This document shows, in pieces, positions 4,772 through 10,393 of a DNA stretch of 10,393 nucleotides. How positions within the stretch are numbered: the stretch's first letter is position 1; every line of letters begins with the position of its first letter. The notes below the pieces were generated by a model. The model searched no databases. It was not told the DNA's origin and saw only the letters and a program-made list of their open reading frames with translations. Where the stretch lies: positions 1 through 10,393 of the forward strand of contig JAUJMB010000051.1 of the NCBI GenBank assembly GCA_030447045.1, in the 5' to 3' direction. The position numbers were made by a program, and so were the translations under genes. This stretch comes from Rubrobacteraceae bacterium. Lineage in GTDB: Bacteria; Actinomycetota; Rubrobacteria; Rubrobacterales; Rubrobacteraceae.

Positions 4772-6724
4772 TCAGCCGCCGTAGGAGACGGTGAGGCCGG
4801 CCGTGTCGGGCTCGGGGAACTCCAGGGGTATATCCCCCTCCGTGGCCCTGGCCATGTACGAGGACCAGATGTCCATCGGCAGCCGCTCCCCGTTCGGCTC
4901 CTCGAGGCCGTGGACGCCGACCATCGAGCGCCGCCCCTCGGGGTAGCCGACCCAGACGGAGGTGCACACGCGCGGGGTGTAGCCGACGTACCAGGCGTCC
5001 ACGAAGTCGTCGGTGGTGCCGGTCTTGCCGGCGGAGGGGCGTCCGATCTCCTCGTCGAGGTCGTGGTACATGCTCGCCGTGCCGTCCTCGACCACGCCGC
5101 GCAGGACGCGCGTGGCGATGGCGGCCTGGTTGCTCGTCAGCACGCGCCGGCCGACGGCCCGATGCTCGAAGGTGGCCTCCGTCCGGCCGTAGTCCGCCCG
5201 CTCCACGCGCGCGATGGAGTAGGGCTCGCGGTGCATGCCGCCGCCGGCGAAGGTGGAGTAGGCCGAGGCCATGTCGAGCGGGCTGACGCCGACGCCGAGC
5301 CCGCCGATGGCCGTGGAGGGGTAGGCCTCGACGGGCGTGCTGATGCCGAGCTCGCGGGCCGTGCGCGCCACGTTCTCGAGGCCGACGTCGGCGGCGAGCT
5401 GGACGAAGACGGTGTTGTCCGACTCGGCCATGGCCTCGGAGATCGAGATCGGCCCCCGCTCCACCGAGTCGTAGTTCTCTATGGCGTAGTACTCGTCCTG
5501 GAAGCTGAAGTTGAGGTCCGCCGAGACGTAGGTGGTCTCGGGGGAGATGCCTTTTTTCAGGGCGGCGGCGAGCACGAAGGGCTTGAAGGAGCTGCCCGGC
5601 TGGCGGCGGGCGTGGAGGGCCAGGTTGAAGTCCCCCTCCTTGCCGGCCAGCGCCCTGAGCGCCCCGGTCTGCGGCTCCACGGTAACGACCGCGGCGGAGG
5701 GATCGTCTTCCCCGGCGAGCACCTCCGCCGACTCCTCCACGGCCGCCTTCTGCAGCCCGGGGTCGAGGGTCGTGTGGACGCGCAGGCCGCCCATGCCCAC
5801 GGCCTCGGGGCCGACCTTCTCCTCCAGCTCCTGGCGAACCCTCTCCAGGAAGGGGGCGAAGTCCGGATCCTCCGGGGGCGGGTCGGGGGCGAACTCGAGC
5901 TTCGACCGGACCGCCTCCTCGTGCTCGGCGGCGGAGATCATGCCCTGCTCGCGCATCAGGCCGAGCACGCGGTCGCGGCGGGCGGTGGCCTCTTCGGCGA
6001 GCGGCACGCCCTCCCAGGTCGTGTAGGTGGAGGGCGCGTGGAGGAACCCTGCGAGGGCGGCGGCCTCGGAGAGGGTGGTCTCCTCAGCACTCTTGCCGAA
6101 GTAGCGCTGGGCCGCCCTCTCGGCGCCGTAGGCCCCGTCGCCGTAGTAGACGGTGTTCAGGTAGGCGGTCAGGATCTCCTCTTTGGTGTGGCGGCGCTCG
6201 TAGGAGTAGGCGAGCGAGGACTGGACGAACCTGCGCCAGAAAGAGACCTCGAGCCGCTCGTCCTCGTCCACGAAGAGGTTCTTCATGAGCTGCTCGCTGA
6301 TGGTCGAGCCGCCCTCCTGGACCTCCCAGGCCCTCAGGTCCGTCCACGCCGCCCGCCCGAGCCCCTCGAAGTCCACCCCGAAGTGCTCGTAGAAGCGGCG
6401 GTCCTCGACCGCCACGACCGCCGAGGGGAGGTGCTCGCCCATGCCGCCCATGCCGACGGTCTGCCGGCTCTCCTCGGCCCGGAACGCGCCGATCATCTCC
6501 CCTTCGGCGTCGTAGATGTAGGAGTCCTGCGCGAGCTTCGGGTACGTCCGGGAGAGGCTCCCCCCGTACCGCTCGACCACCGAGACGTAGAGCCCCGCGA
6601 CCCCGACGGCCCCGCAGAGGACGAGGACGAGGACGAGGTTGAGCATCATCCGCAACCCGCGCAGCAGGAGGCCGGGCGGGCGCCTCTTCGTGGCCTTCTT
6701 GCCTGTCTCGAAAAATTGGTTCAC
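4772..6724 (-). CDS. Class A penicillin-binding protein (glycosyltransferase-transpeptidase)
   Basis: A 650-residue bifunctional peptidoglycan synthase that polymerises lipid II and cross-links stem peptides at the outer face of the membrane. Seen: a short basic cytoplasmic tail, one membrane anchor (about 27-47), a GT51 domain with VEDRRFYEHFG (catalytic Glu107), GGSTISEQLMKNLF (138-151), KEEILTAYLN (181-190) and GAYGAERAAQRYFGK (197-211), then a transpeptidase domain with SSFK (Ser378, Lys381), SDN (435-437) and KTGT (567-570). Two glycosyltransferase positions deviate: the usual ITQQ is ISEQ, and the Glu of the RKxxE motif (Glu171 of S. aureus PBP2) is Gln168 in RRFVQSSLAYS. The start is GTG, three bases after GGAGGG; the next Met codons lie at the membrane segment, so this start is needed for the basic tail. 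Co-directional with the acidic 81-residue gene. Confidence 0.93.
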   Translation of the reverse strand: MNQFFETGKKATKRRPPGLLLRGLRMMLNLVLVLVLCGAVGVAGLYVSVVERYGGSLSRTYPKLAQDSYIYDAEGEMIGAFRAEESRQTVGMGGMGEHLPSAVVAVEDRRFYEHFGVDFEGLGRAAWTDLRAWEVQEGGSTISEQLMKNLFVDEDERLEVSFWRRFVQSSLAYSYERRHTKEEILTAYLNTVYYGDGAYGAERAAQRYFGKSAEETTLSEAAALAGFLHAPSTYTTWEGVPLAEEATARRDRVLGLMREQGMISAAEHEEAVRSKLEFAPDPPPEDPDFAPFLERVRQELEEKVGPEAVGMGGLRVHTTLDPGLQKAAVEESAEVLAGEDDPSAAVVTVEPQTGALRALAGKEGDFNLALHARRQPGSSFKPFVLAAALKKGISPETTYVSADLNFSFQDEYYAIENYDSVERGPISISEAMAESDNTVFVQLAADVGLENVARTARELGISTPVEAYPSTAIGGLGVGVSPLDMASAYSTFAGGGMHREPYSIARVERADYGRTEATFEHRAVGRRVLTSNQAAIATRVLRGVVEDGTASMYHDLDEEIGRPSAGKTGTTDDFVDAWYVGYTPRVCTSVWVGYPEGRRSMVGVHGLEEPNGERLPMDIWSSYMARATEGDIPLEFPEPDTAGLTVSYGG

Positions 6725-6777
6725 CGGCCCTCCGGCGCCCAGTCTACCCGAATAGGCGCGCGGCCGGGGCCCGATGG

Positions 6778-6783
6778 TAGGAT
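6778..6783 (+). promoter_or_regulatory. -10 box TAGGAT in the divergent PBP/unknown-gene region
   Basis: TAGGAT ends six bases (ACGCCC) before the ATG at 6790, the spacing of leaderless actinobacterial promoters. The AGGA inside it could alternatively be a weak Shine-Dalgarno sequence with 7-nt spacing, so the two readings compete. In the same 65-bp divergent region a minus-strand TAGACT (6741-6746) might serve the PBP gene, but its start would fall on the PBP ribosome site. Confidence 0.45.
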
Positions 6784-6789
6784 ACGCCC

Positions 6790-7098
6790 ATGCCCGATTT
6801 GATCTGCGCCGCCCGGCGCATCGGAGACCAGGAGAGCCGCACCGAGGAGTACGAGCTGCGCTTCTCCGCCGGGGATGAGCCGCCGCGAATCCTCGAGGTG
6901 AAGTACCAGGCCGCCCGGGCGTACGAGATCAACGCGGCCCTGGACGCCGCGACGGAGTCGGCGCGGTCCACCATCTCGGAGAACCACCCGGACCGCCCGC
7001 AGCCCACGGACGAGGCCCTGGCGCAGCTCTCCTGGCGCACCCTCCAGGCCGCCAAGTACGAGGGCGGCGAGACCAGGGTCTCGACGCTGGAGCTCTGA
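6790..7098 (+). CDS. Hypothetical protein, 102 residues
   Basis: Not recognised. It starts MPDLICAARRIGDQESRTEEYELRF-like with a beta-rich N-terminal half (1-45), followed by an alanine-rich helix (ARAYEINAALDAATESAR, about 43-60), a polar loop with HPDRPQP, a second helix (DEALAQLSWRTLQAAKY) and a short C-terminal strand. One Cys (residue 6), no signal peptide, no membrane segment, so probably cytoplasmic. Strong G/C bias at third positions supports coding. It is divergent from the PBP gene across 65 bp and is closed by a strong hairpin terminator 32 bases after its stop, so it is probably a one-gene unit. Nothing in the sequence suggests a specific reaction. Confidence 0.7.
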   Translation: MPDLICAARRIGDQESRTEEYELRFSAGDEPPRILEVKYQAARAYEINAALDAATESARSTISENHPDRPQPTDEALAQLSWRTLQAAKYEGGETRVSTLEL

Positions 7099-7129
7099 GG
7101 GCGGCCGGCCTATTCACGGCCCGGCACGA

Positions 7130-7164
7130 GAAAGGGGCGCCCCCGCGAAGGAGGCGCCCCTTTC
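7130..7164. terminator. Bidirectional hairpin terminator between convergent genes
   Basis: GAAAGGGGCGCC (7130-7141) and GGCGCCCCTTTC (7153-7164) form a perfect 12-bp stem with an 11-nt loop. The A run at the left foot and the T run at the right foot give a short U-tract in either direction. It lies between the stops of the 102-residue gene (+) and the RTX-like gene (-), so it can serve both. Confidence 0.85.
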
Positions 7165-7175
7165 CTATCTGGGTG

Positions 7176-7577
7176 CTACGGGCGGGAGACCCGGTTGCAC
7201 CCGTCGAGGACGTCGCGGGAGTCGACCGTGACCCTGTCGAAGCCGGGGCCGCAGTCGATAACGTCCCTGGAAGCGGGACGATTAAAGGCTCGAACGACGT
7301 CGTCGCCTTCACCGGCGTCGACGACGTCCTCGGCGGACTCTTCCCTTGGGCCGGCGTAGATGGTGTCTCCACCGGTCCCACCGCTTATGGTGTCGGCGCC
7401 CCTGAGCCCACGCACAACATCGGCGCCGCCCCTGCCGTCCAATTGGTCGCGCCCGTTGGTGCCCGTGATCCTGTCGTTCCCCCTGGTGCCGTCTATGGTC
7501 GCCGCCAGGGCCACCCCGCCCGCCACCGCGAGCACCGCCAACATCGCCACCACCATCAACACGACTCTCCGCTTCAT
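7176..7577 (-). CDS. Secreted RTX-repeat (calcium-binding beta-roll) mini-protein
   Basis: A 133-residue exported protein. Seen: a signal peptide (MKRR, then a hydrophobic stretch to ALAA, about 1-26), followed at once by five tandem nonapeptides of the GGxGxDxUx type starting at residues 30, 39, 48, 57 and 66 (for example GRGGADVVR and GGTGGDTIY), then a sixth partial turn at AGEGDDVV. Such repeats fold into a beta-roll that binds Ca2+ in the loops. The tail carries two cysteines (109 and 127) that could form one disulfide after export. No enzyme domain and no type I secretion signal like that of the large RTX toxins is present; the Sec signal suggests ordinary export. The ATG is preceded by AAGGAG at 6 nt. 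It lies 115 bp downstream of hisA on the same strand, but a histidine link is not implied. Confidence 0.8.
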   Translation of the reverse strand: MKRRVVLMVVAMLAVLAVAGGVALAATIDGTRGNDRITGTNGRDQLDGRGGADVVRGLRGADTISGGTGGDTIYAGPREESAEDVVDAGEGDDVVRAFNRPASRDVIDCGPGFDRVTVDSRDVLDGCNRVSRP

Positions 7578-7594
7578 CCACGCTCCTTCTCTCA

Positions 7595-7610
7595 GGGGCG
7601 GTTACGCCCC
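7595..7610. promoter_or_regulatory. Hairpin just upstream of the RTX-like gene ribosome site
   Basis: GGGGCG and CGCCCC form a 6-bp perfect stem with a 4-nt loop, 5 nt upstream of the AAGGAG ribosome site of the RTX-like gene. It could modulate translation or be a remnant terminator for the his genes; there is no T-tract. A possible minus-strand -10, TACGAT (7630-7635), lies further upstream without a clear -35. Confidence 0.35.
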
Positions 7611-7692
7611 GCGCATTACCGACACCGGCATCGTAGGGACGTGGCCGCCCCCGCGTATCCCCCAAACGGGTGATTTAACGCGCGGAAGGAGG

Positions 7693-8415
7693 CTACTCCG
7701 GGTTCGCGGCCCGGATAAGGTCTTCCAGGGCGACCCGGCCCTCGTAGAGGGCGGTTCCGACCACAACCCCGGCGACGCCGTCCAGGCCGGAGAGGGCCGC
7801 GACGTCCCCTGCGTCCCGCACCCCGCCGCTGGCGATGGTCGGCACGATGCGGGCGATGGCGGCGGTGGCTTCGAGGGCCGCCCCGGCGCCCACGCCGTCG
7901 CGGTCGACGTCCGTAAAGAGGACGGAGGCCACGCCGTCCTCGGAGATCTCCTCGGCCATCTCCAGCAGGGGGATGCCGCTGGAGCGCTGCCAGCCGTGGG
8001 TGGCCACCACCCCGCCACGGGCGTCCACCGCGACGACGAGCGCGGGCCCCAGCTCCTCCACCGCCCGCAGCCGCAGGTCCCTGTCCTCCACGGCGGCGGT
8101 CCCGACGACCACGCGCGAGGCCCCGGCCCCGCGGAGCCTGCGGATGTCCTCGATACTCCTGATGCCGCCGCCGGCCTGCACCGGGACCTCCACGGCGCGC
8201 GAGATCTCCCCGATGAGGTCAGCCTGAACCGGCCGCCCCTCCTTCGCCCCGTCGAGGTCCACGACGTGGATCGCCTCAGCACCCCGCCGCTCCCACTCGC
8301 GGGCGCGGGCGACCGGGTCGGCGTCGTACTCCTTGGACCGGCCGAAGTCCCCCTGCACCAGCCGGACGCACCTGCCGCCCCGCAGGTCTATGGCCGGAAA
8401 GACGGTAAACGCCAT
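7693..8415 (-). CDS. hisA: HisA, ProFAR isomerase
   Basis: A 240-residue (beta-alpha)8 barrel enzyme that isomerises ProFAR to PRFAR in histidine biosynthesis. Seen: FPAIDLRGGRCVRLVQGD with catalytic Asp10, IHVVDLDGA, VQAGGGIRS (79-87), the second catalytic Asp131 in VAVDARGG, FTDVDRDG and the C-terminal phosphate loop IASGGVRD plus VVVGTALYEG. Length is typical. The ATG at 8415 was chosen over an upstream GTG in the same frame because it overlaps the hisH TGA by one base (TGATG) and has GAGGA 7 nt upstream, a usual arrangement for coupled translation. VQAGGGIRS is the ordinary HisA form, not the LSGGIRD form of the dual-function PriA of streptomycetes and mycobacteria, so a separate TrpF is expected elsewhere. 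Confidence 0.95.
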   Translation of the reverse strand: MAFTVFPAIDLRGGRCVRLVQGDFGRSKEYDADPVARAREWERRGAEAIHVVDLDGAKEGRPVQADLIGEISRAVEVPVQAGGGIRSIEDIRRLRGAGASRVVVGTAAVEDRDLRLRAVEELGPALVVAVDARGGVVATHGWQRSSGIPLLEMAEEISEDGVASVLFTDVDRDGVGAGAALEATAAIARIVPTIASGGVRDAGDVAALSGLDGVAGVVVGTALYEGRVALEDLIRAANPE

Positions 8416-9041
8416 CAGAGCGTCCTCGACCAAGCCAGAAAGTTCTCGTAGAGGGCCAACCCCGCCCGGCTGCTCTTCTCCGGGTGAAACTGCACCGCGA
8501 CGAGGTTCTCGCGCCCCGCCGCCGCGCAGAAGCGCGCCCCGTACTCGGTCTCCCCGATCAGGTCCGCCGGTTCCGCCGGCTCCGGGTAGTAGGAGTGGAC
8601 GAAGTAGAAGGACTCCCCGTCGAGGCCGCCCAGCACCGGGTGGTCGCGCACGAGGAGCAGCTCGTTCCAGCCCATGTGCGGCACCTTGAGATCCCCGGCC
8701 ATAAAGCGGCGCACGCTCCCCGGCAGCAGGCCGAGGCCCTCCGCCCCGGGCGACTCCTCGGAGTCCTCGAAGATCACCTGCAGCGCGACGCAGACCCCGA
8801 GGAACGGCTTCCCGGATCGGAACGCCTCCCGGCAGGCCTCGTCCATCCCCCTCTCCCTGAGCTTCTCCATGCAGTCCCCGAAGGCCCCGACCCCCGGCAA
8901 CACGACGGCGTCCGCGCCCGCCACCCGGTCCGGGTCCGAAGTAAGGTCCACCCCGGCCCCGACCTTCTCCAGCGCCCTCGTAACGGAGAGCGTGTTGCCG
9001 GCGTCGTAGTCGATAACCGCGACCTGCAAGGTATCAGGCAT
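8415..9041 (-). CDS. hisH: HisH, glutaminase subunit of imidazole glycerol phosphate synthase
   Basis: A class I glutamine amidotransferase (208 residues from this ATG) that supplies ammonia to HisF for making IGP and AICAR. Seen: VIDYDAGN near the N-terminus, LPGVGAFGDCM (48-58, oxyanion region), catalytic Cys84 in FLGVCVALQ, VPHMGWNEL, YFVHSYY, and the His186/Glu188 pair in QFHPEKSS. The nucleophile elbow GVCVALQ departs from the usual GICLGMQ but keeps the Cys and Gln. The start is uncertain: no Shine-Dalgarno sequence precedes the ATG, and the first residues MPDT are encoded by heptad repeats. The TTG at 9029 would give a canonical N-terminus (MQVAVIDYD). HisF is not in the window. Overlaps hisA by one base. 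Confidence 0.93.
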   Translation of the reverse strand: MPDTLQVAVIDYDAGNTLSVTRALEKVGAGVDLTSDPDRVAGADAVVLPGVGAFGDCMEKLRERGMDEACREAFRSGKPFLGVCVALQVIFEDSEESPGAEGLGLLPGSVRRFMAGDLKVPHMGWNELLLVRDHPVLGGLDGESFYFVHSYYPEPAEPADLIGETEYGARFCAAAGRENLVAVQFHPEKSSRAGLALYENFLAWSRTL

Positions 9042-9059
9042 CAGGCATTAGCTTTCGGG
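9025..9059 (-). repeat. Heptad array E (CCTGAAR family) over the hisH start
   Basis: Five 7-bp units in exact phase; on the plus strand they include CATCAGG at 9039 and TTTCGGG at 9053. Their reverses, CCTGATG and CCCGAAA, both occur in array D. The apparent ATG of hisH is inside the unit at 9039 and the first hisH codons run through two further units. Confidence 0.7.
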
Positions 9060-9149
9060 TAGGAGATCGCCCGTCGAGCGTCGCCCGCGCCGGCCTATCG
9101 AACGCCACCGTACGGTTCCTATCCCAGAGACGGTCCTCGTTGTCCGGCC

Positions 9150-9184
9150 CCTGATGCCCGAAACCTGGAGCCTGAAACCTAATC
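9150..9184 (+). repeat. Heptad array D (CCTGAAR family) at the hisB end
   Basis: Five 7-bp units in exact phase, including CCTGATG at 9150 and CCTGAAA at 9171. The last unit covers the hisB TAG stop. Inverted relative to array E, with 90 bp between them; the CCCGAAA unit at 9157 can pair with TTTCGGG at 9053. The 90-bp interval also holds a 10-bp palindrome ACCGTACGGT at 9107-9116. Confidence 0.75.
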
Positions 9185-9763
9185 GACGACCCCCTTCGTC
9201 GAGGCGCTGCCGCCGGTCCTCCTGGCGACGCCGGCGCGGAGCGCGACGGCCAGCGCCTTTATGCCGGACTCGACCTTGTGGTGGGCGTTCTCGCCGTAGT
9301 GGCAGTTGAGGTGGAGGGTGAAGCGGCCGTACTGGGTAAAGGCTCGCAGGAACTCCTGCACGAGCTCGGTGTCGAAGGTGCCGATCTTCTCCGGCATGGG
9401 GCCGAGGTTGCAGGTCAGGTGGCTCCGTGCCCCGAGGTCGACGACGGCGCTTGAGAGGGCCTCGATAAGCGGGGCGCTCGCGTCGGCGAAGCGTACGAGG
9501 TCCGTACGGTCGCCGAGGGCCTCGTCGAAGGCACGTCCGAGGACGAGGCCCGTGTCCTCGACGGTGTGGTGGTCGTCCACCCAGGTGTCGCCCTTCGCCT
9601 CGACCGTAAGGTCCATGCCGGAGTGGTGGGCGAGCAGGTGCAGGAGGTGGTCCAGAAAGCCGACGCCGGTCCCAACGTCGGCCCGGCCGGTCCCGTCCAG
9701 CTCCAGCCGGACCCGGACAAAGGTCTCCCCCGTCTTGCGCTCCGCGCTACCCGTTCGCGACAT
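9179..9763 (-). CDS. hisB: HisB, imidazoleglycerol-phosphate dehydratase
   Basis: A 194-residue monofunctional dehydratase converting IGP to imidazole acetol phosphate; a Mn-dependent 24-mer in characterised relatives. Seen: GVGFLDHLLHLLAHHSG (33-49), the first metal motif DDHHTVED (63-70), Arg91 and Arg113 for phosphate, His151 in LHLNCHYG, the second metal motif NAHHKVES (159-166) and the C-terminal STKG (188-191). All the catalytic ligands are present. The usual PMDEAL is PLIEAL and DLSGR is DLGAR, mild departures. There is no fused histidinol phosphatase. The ATG at 9763 has AAGGAG 4-5 nt upstream and gives the family length; a TTG further upstream is not needed. It is separated from hisD by a plus-strand gene and from hisH by two inverted heptad arrays. 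Confidence 0.95.
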   Translation of the reverse strand: MSRTGSAERKTGETFVRVRLELDGTGRADVGTGVGFLDHLLHLLAHHSGMDLTVEAKGDTWVDDHHTVEDTGLVLGRAFDEALGDRTDLVRFADASAPLIEALSSAVVDLGARSHLTCNLGPMPEKIGTFDTELVQEFLRAFTQYGRFTLHLNCHYGENAHHKVESGIKALAVALRAGVARRTGGSASTKGVVD

Positions 9764-9810
9764 CCCGCTCCTTCTTGTATTCCAACGCCCCAAGTGGCCG
9801 TTACCCTTGC

Positions 9811-9816
9811 ATTCTA
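9811..9816 (-). promoter_or_regulatory. Possible -10 box TAGAAT for hisB
   Basis: TAGAAT on the minus strand, 47 nt upstream of the hisB ATG, would give a leader of about 40 nt carrying the AAGGAG site. The same hexamer serves the ferredoxin gene. No good -35. If real, hisB-hisH-hisA have their own promoter, in keeping with their separation from hisD by an opposing gene. Confidence 0.45.
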
Positions 9817-9899
9817 GCGGACATGCGCCCGTGGATGAGACTGCTGTGGGAGAATGTTGAGGGGCGGGGAGCAGGCAGGCGAACAGCGGAGGATGTCAC

Positions 9900-10292
9900 G
9901 TGAGGAAGCTAGCGTCGGTGCTCATCTTCGCGGCGCTCTCGTTGTCGATTGGATCGCCGGCAATGGCCCAGACTGCCAACTTAGAGGGCGCAACCGGTTT
10001 TCCCCTCGAAGTCACAAAAGACGGCAAGCTTATCTACGGCGGAGACGTCGTCTACGAATGCGAGAGCGTTGGGTCCGGCATCGTAATACCTGCCGAGAAC
10101 TCCAGCCCCGAGACCCGGGCCGAGCTGGAGCGCACGAACGAGCGGGCGATCGACCTTTGCACCGAGGCCGGATTCCCGCCAGCCGGCACCGGAGACGCCG
10201 CGCTTCCGGACACGGGAGGGACTTCCCTGGCGGCGTTCGTTGCCGTTGGGGTTGCGACCAGCCTCGTCTGCATTCGCAGGATCGTGCGTTAG
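9900..10292 (+). CDS. Small exported protein with LPDTG cell-wall sorting signal
   Basis: A 130-residue predicted sortase substrate of unknown role. Seen: a signal peptide (MRK, hydrophobic 6-17, cleavage likely after AMA at residue 23), a mature polar region with two cysteines (54 and 87) that could pair outside the cell, and a complete sorting signal at the C-terminus: LPDTG (102-106), a hydrophobic span (about 109-124) and a basic tail IRRIVR. Sortases cut such motifs between Thr and Gly and join the protein to the wall. The start is GTG, with GGAGGA 6 nt upstream. The gene opposes the his genes on both sides. It is visibly richer in A/T than its neighbours and uses rare codons such as TTA (Leu28) and ATA, which suggests later acquisition. 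No sortase is in the window. Family not recognised beyond the sorting signal. Confidence 0.8.
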   Translation: MRKLASVLIFAALSLSIGSPAMAQTANLEGATGFPLEVTKDGKLIYGGDVVYECESVGSGIVIPAENSSPETRAELERTNERAIDLCTEAGFPPAGTGDAALPDTGGTSLAAFVAVGVATSLVCIRRIVR

Positions 10293-10313
10293 CTCGACCG
10301 ACCCTCGGTTACG

Positions 10314-10393
10314 TTACTTGAGCCGCACCGCGACGCTGTGGGCGTGGTTCTCGAAGCCTTCGAGGCGGGCGAGGCGCTCTACGTGGGGGCCTA
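10314..10393 (-). CDS. hisD: HisD, histidinol dehydrogenase, C-terminal fragment
   Basis: Only the last 25 codons are inside the window; the gene continues past the right edge. The tail reads LARLEGFENHAHSV then AVRLK and a TAA stop, matching the C-terminal helix of histidinol dehydrogenase (LA..EGL..HA.S...R), which carries a conserved His near the active site. HisD oxidises histidinol to histidine in two NAD-dependent steps. Strand agrees with hisB, hisH and hisA. Its stop is 21 bases from the stop of the converging LPDTG gene; a small ACCGA/TCGGT hairpin (10297-10309) lies between them. Confidence 0.75.
   Translation of the reverse strand, partial: GPHVERLARLEGFENHAHSVAVRLK

Noticed and set aside
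4439..6802. A 787-codon plus-strand open frame across the PBP gene
   Set aside because: It is the antisense of the PBP gene; its translation is Arg/Gly/Ala/Val low-complexity with no domain, a usual by-product of high G+C.
7693..8415. HisA as the dual-function PriA (HisA/TrpF) of Actinobacteria
   Set aside because: The VQAGGGIRS loop and the overall pattern match ordinary HisA rather than the PriA form with LSGGIRD.
9179..9793. A longer HisB starting at a TTG at 9793
   Set aside because: The ATG at 9763 has an AAGGAG ribosome site and gives the normal 194-residue length; the extension is unlike any HisB N-terminus.
9854..10321. Overlapping plus-strand open frame across the LPDTG gene
   Set aside because: Arg-rich low-complexity product; the other frame has a signal peptide, a complete sorting signal and a well-spaced ribosome site.

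Overview
The window is about 70% G+C with bacterial gene density. It reads like a deep-branching actinobacterium; protein style and gene set (ACT-type malic enzyme, degraded Imm-5-like gene, LPDTG protein) resemble Rubrobacter. That genus call is from memory of sequence style, not a search.

Layout. 56-1321 (+) is a type II NADH dehydrogenase-like flavoprotein. Converging on it is a minus-strand block: an ACT-domain NAD malic enzyme (1837-3282) followed by a small thioredoxin-like [2Fe-2S] ferredoxin (1380-1655), with a 114-nt nested inverted-repeat element between them. Upstream of the malic enzyme is a frameshifted Imm-5-like pseudogene (3415-3790) and an unrecognised 149-residue gene (3877-4326). 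Next is a class A penicillin-binding protein (4772-6724) followed closely by an 81-residue acidic protein (4497-4742). Divergent from the PBP is a 102-residue unknown (6790-7098), closed by a strong hairpin terminator shared with a converging secreted RTX-repeat mini-protein (7176-7577).

The right end is histidine biosynthesis on the minus strand: the tail of hisD (10314-10393), hisB (9179-9763), hisH (8415-9041) and hisA (7693-8415). The hisD and hisB genes are separated by an A/T-richer plus-strand gene for a small LPDTG cell-wall-anchored protein (9900-10292), so the pathway cluster is interrupted. HisH and HisA overlap by one base.

The main non-coding signal is a family of degenerate 7-bp tandem arrays (consensus CCTGAAR, reverse YTTCAGG) at six intergenic sites, plus two weaker ones. 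They recur with shared exact units, run into gene ends, and twice sit as inverted pairs about 71-90 bp apart. One array lies where the ribosome-binding site of hisH should be and supplies its apparent ATG. Other points: a Cys-to-His ligand change in the ferredoxin, a Glu-to-Gln change at a conserved glycosyltransferase position in the PBP, and genes whose -10 boxes lie 6-8 nt from the start codon, suggesting leaderless mRNAs.
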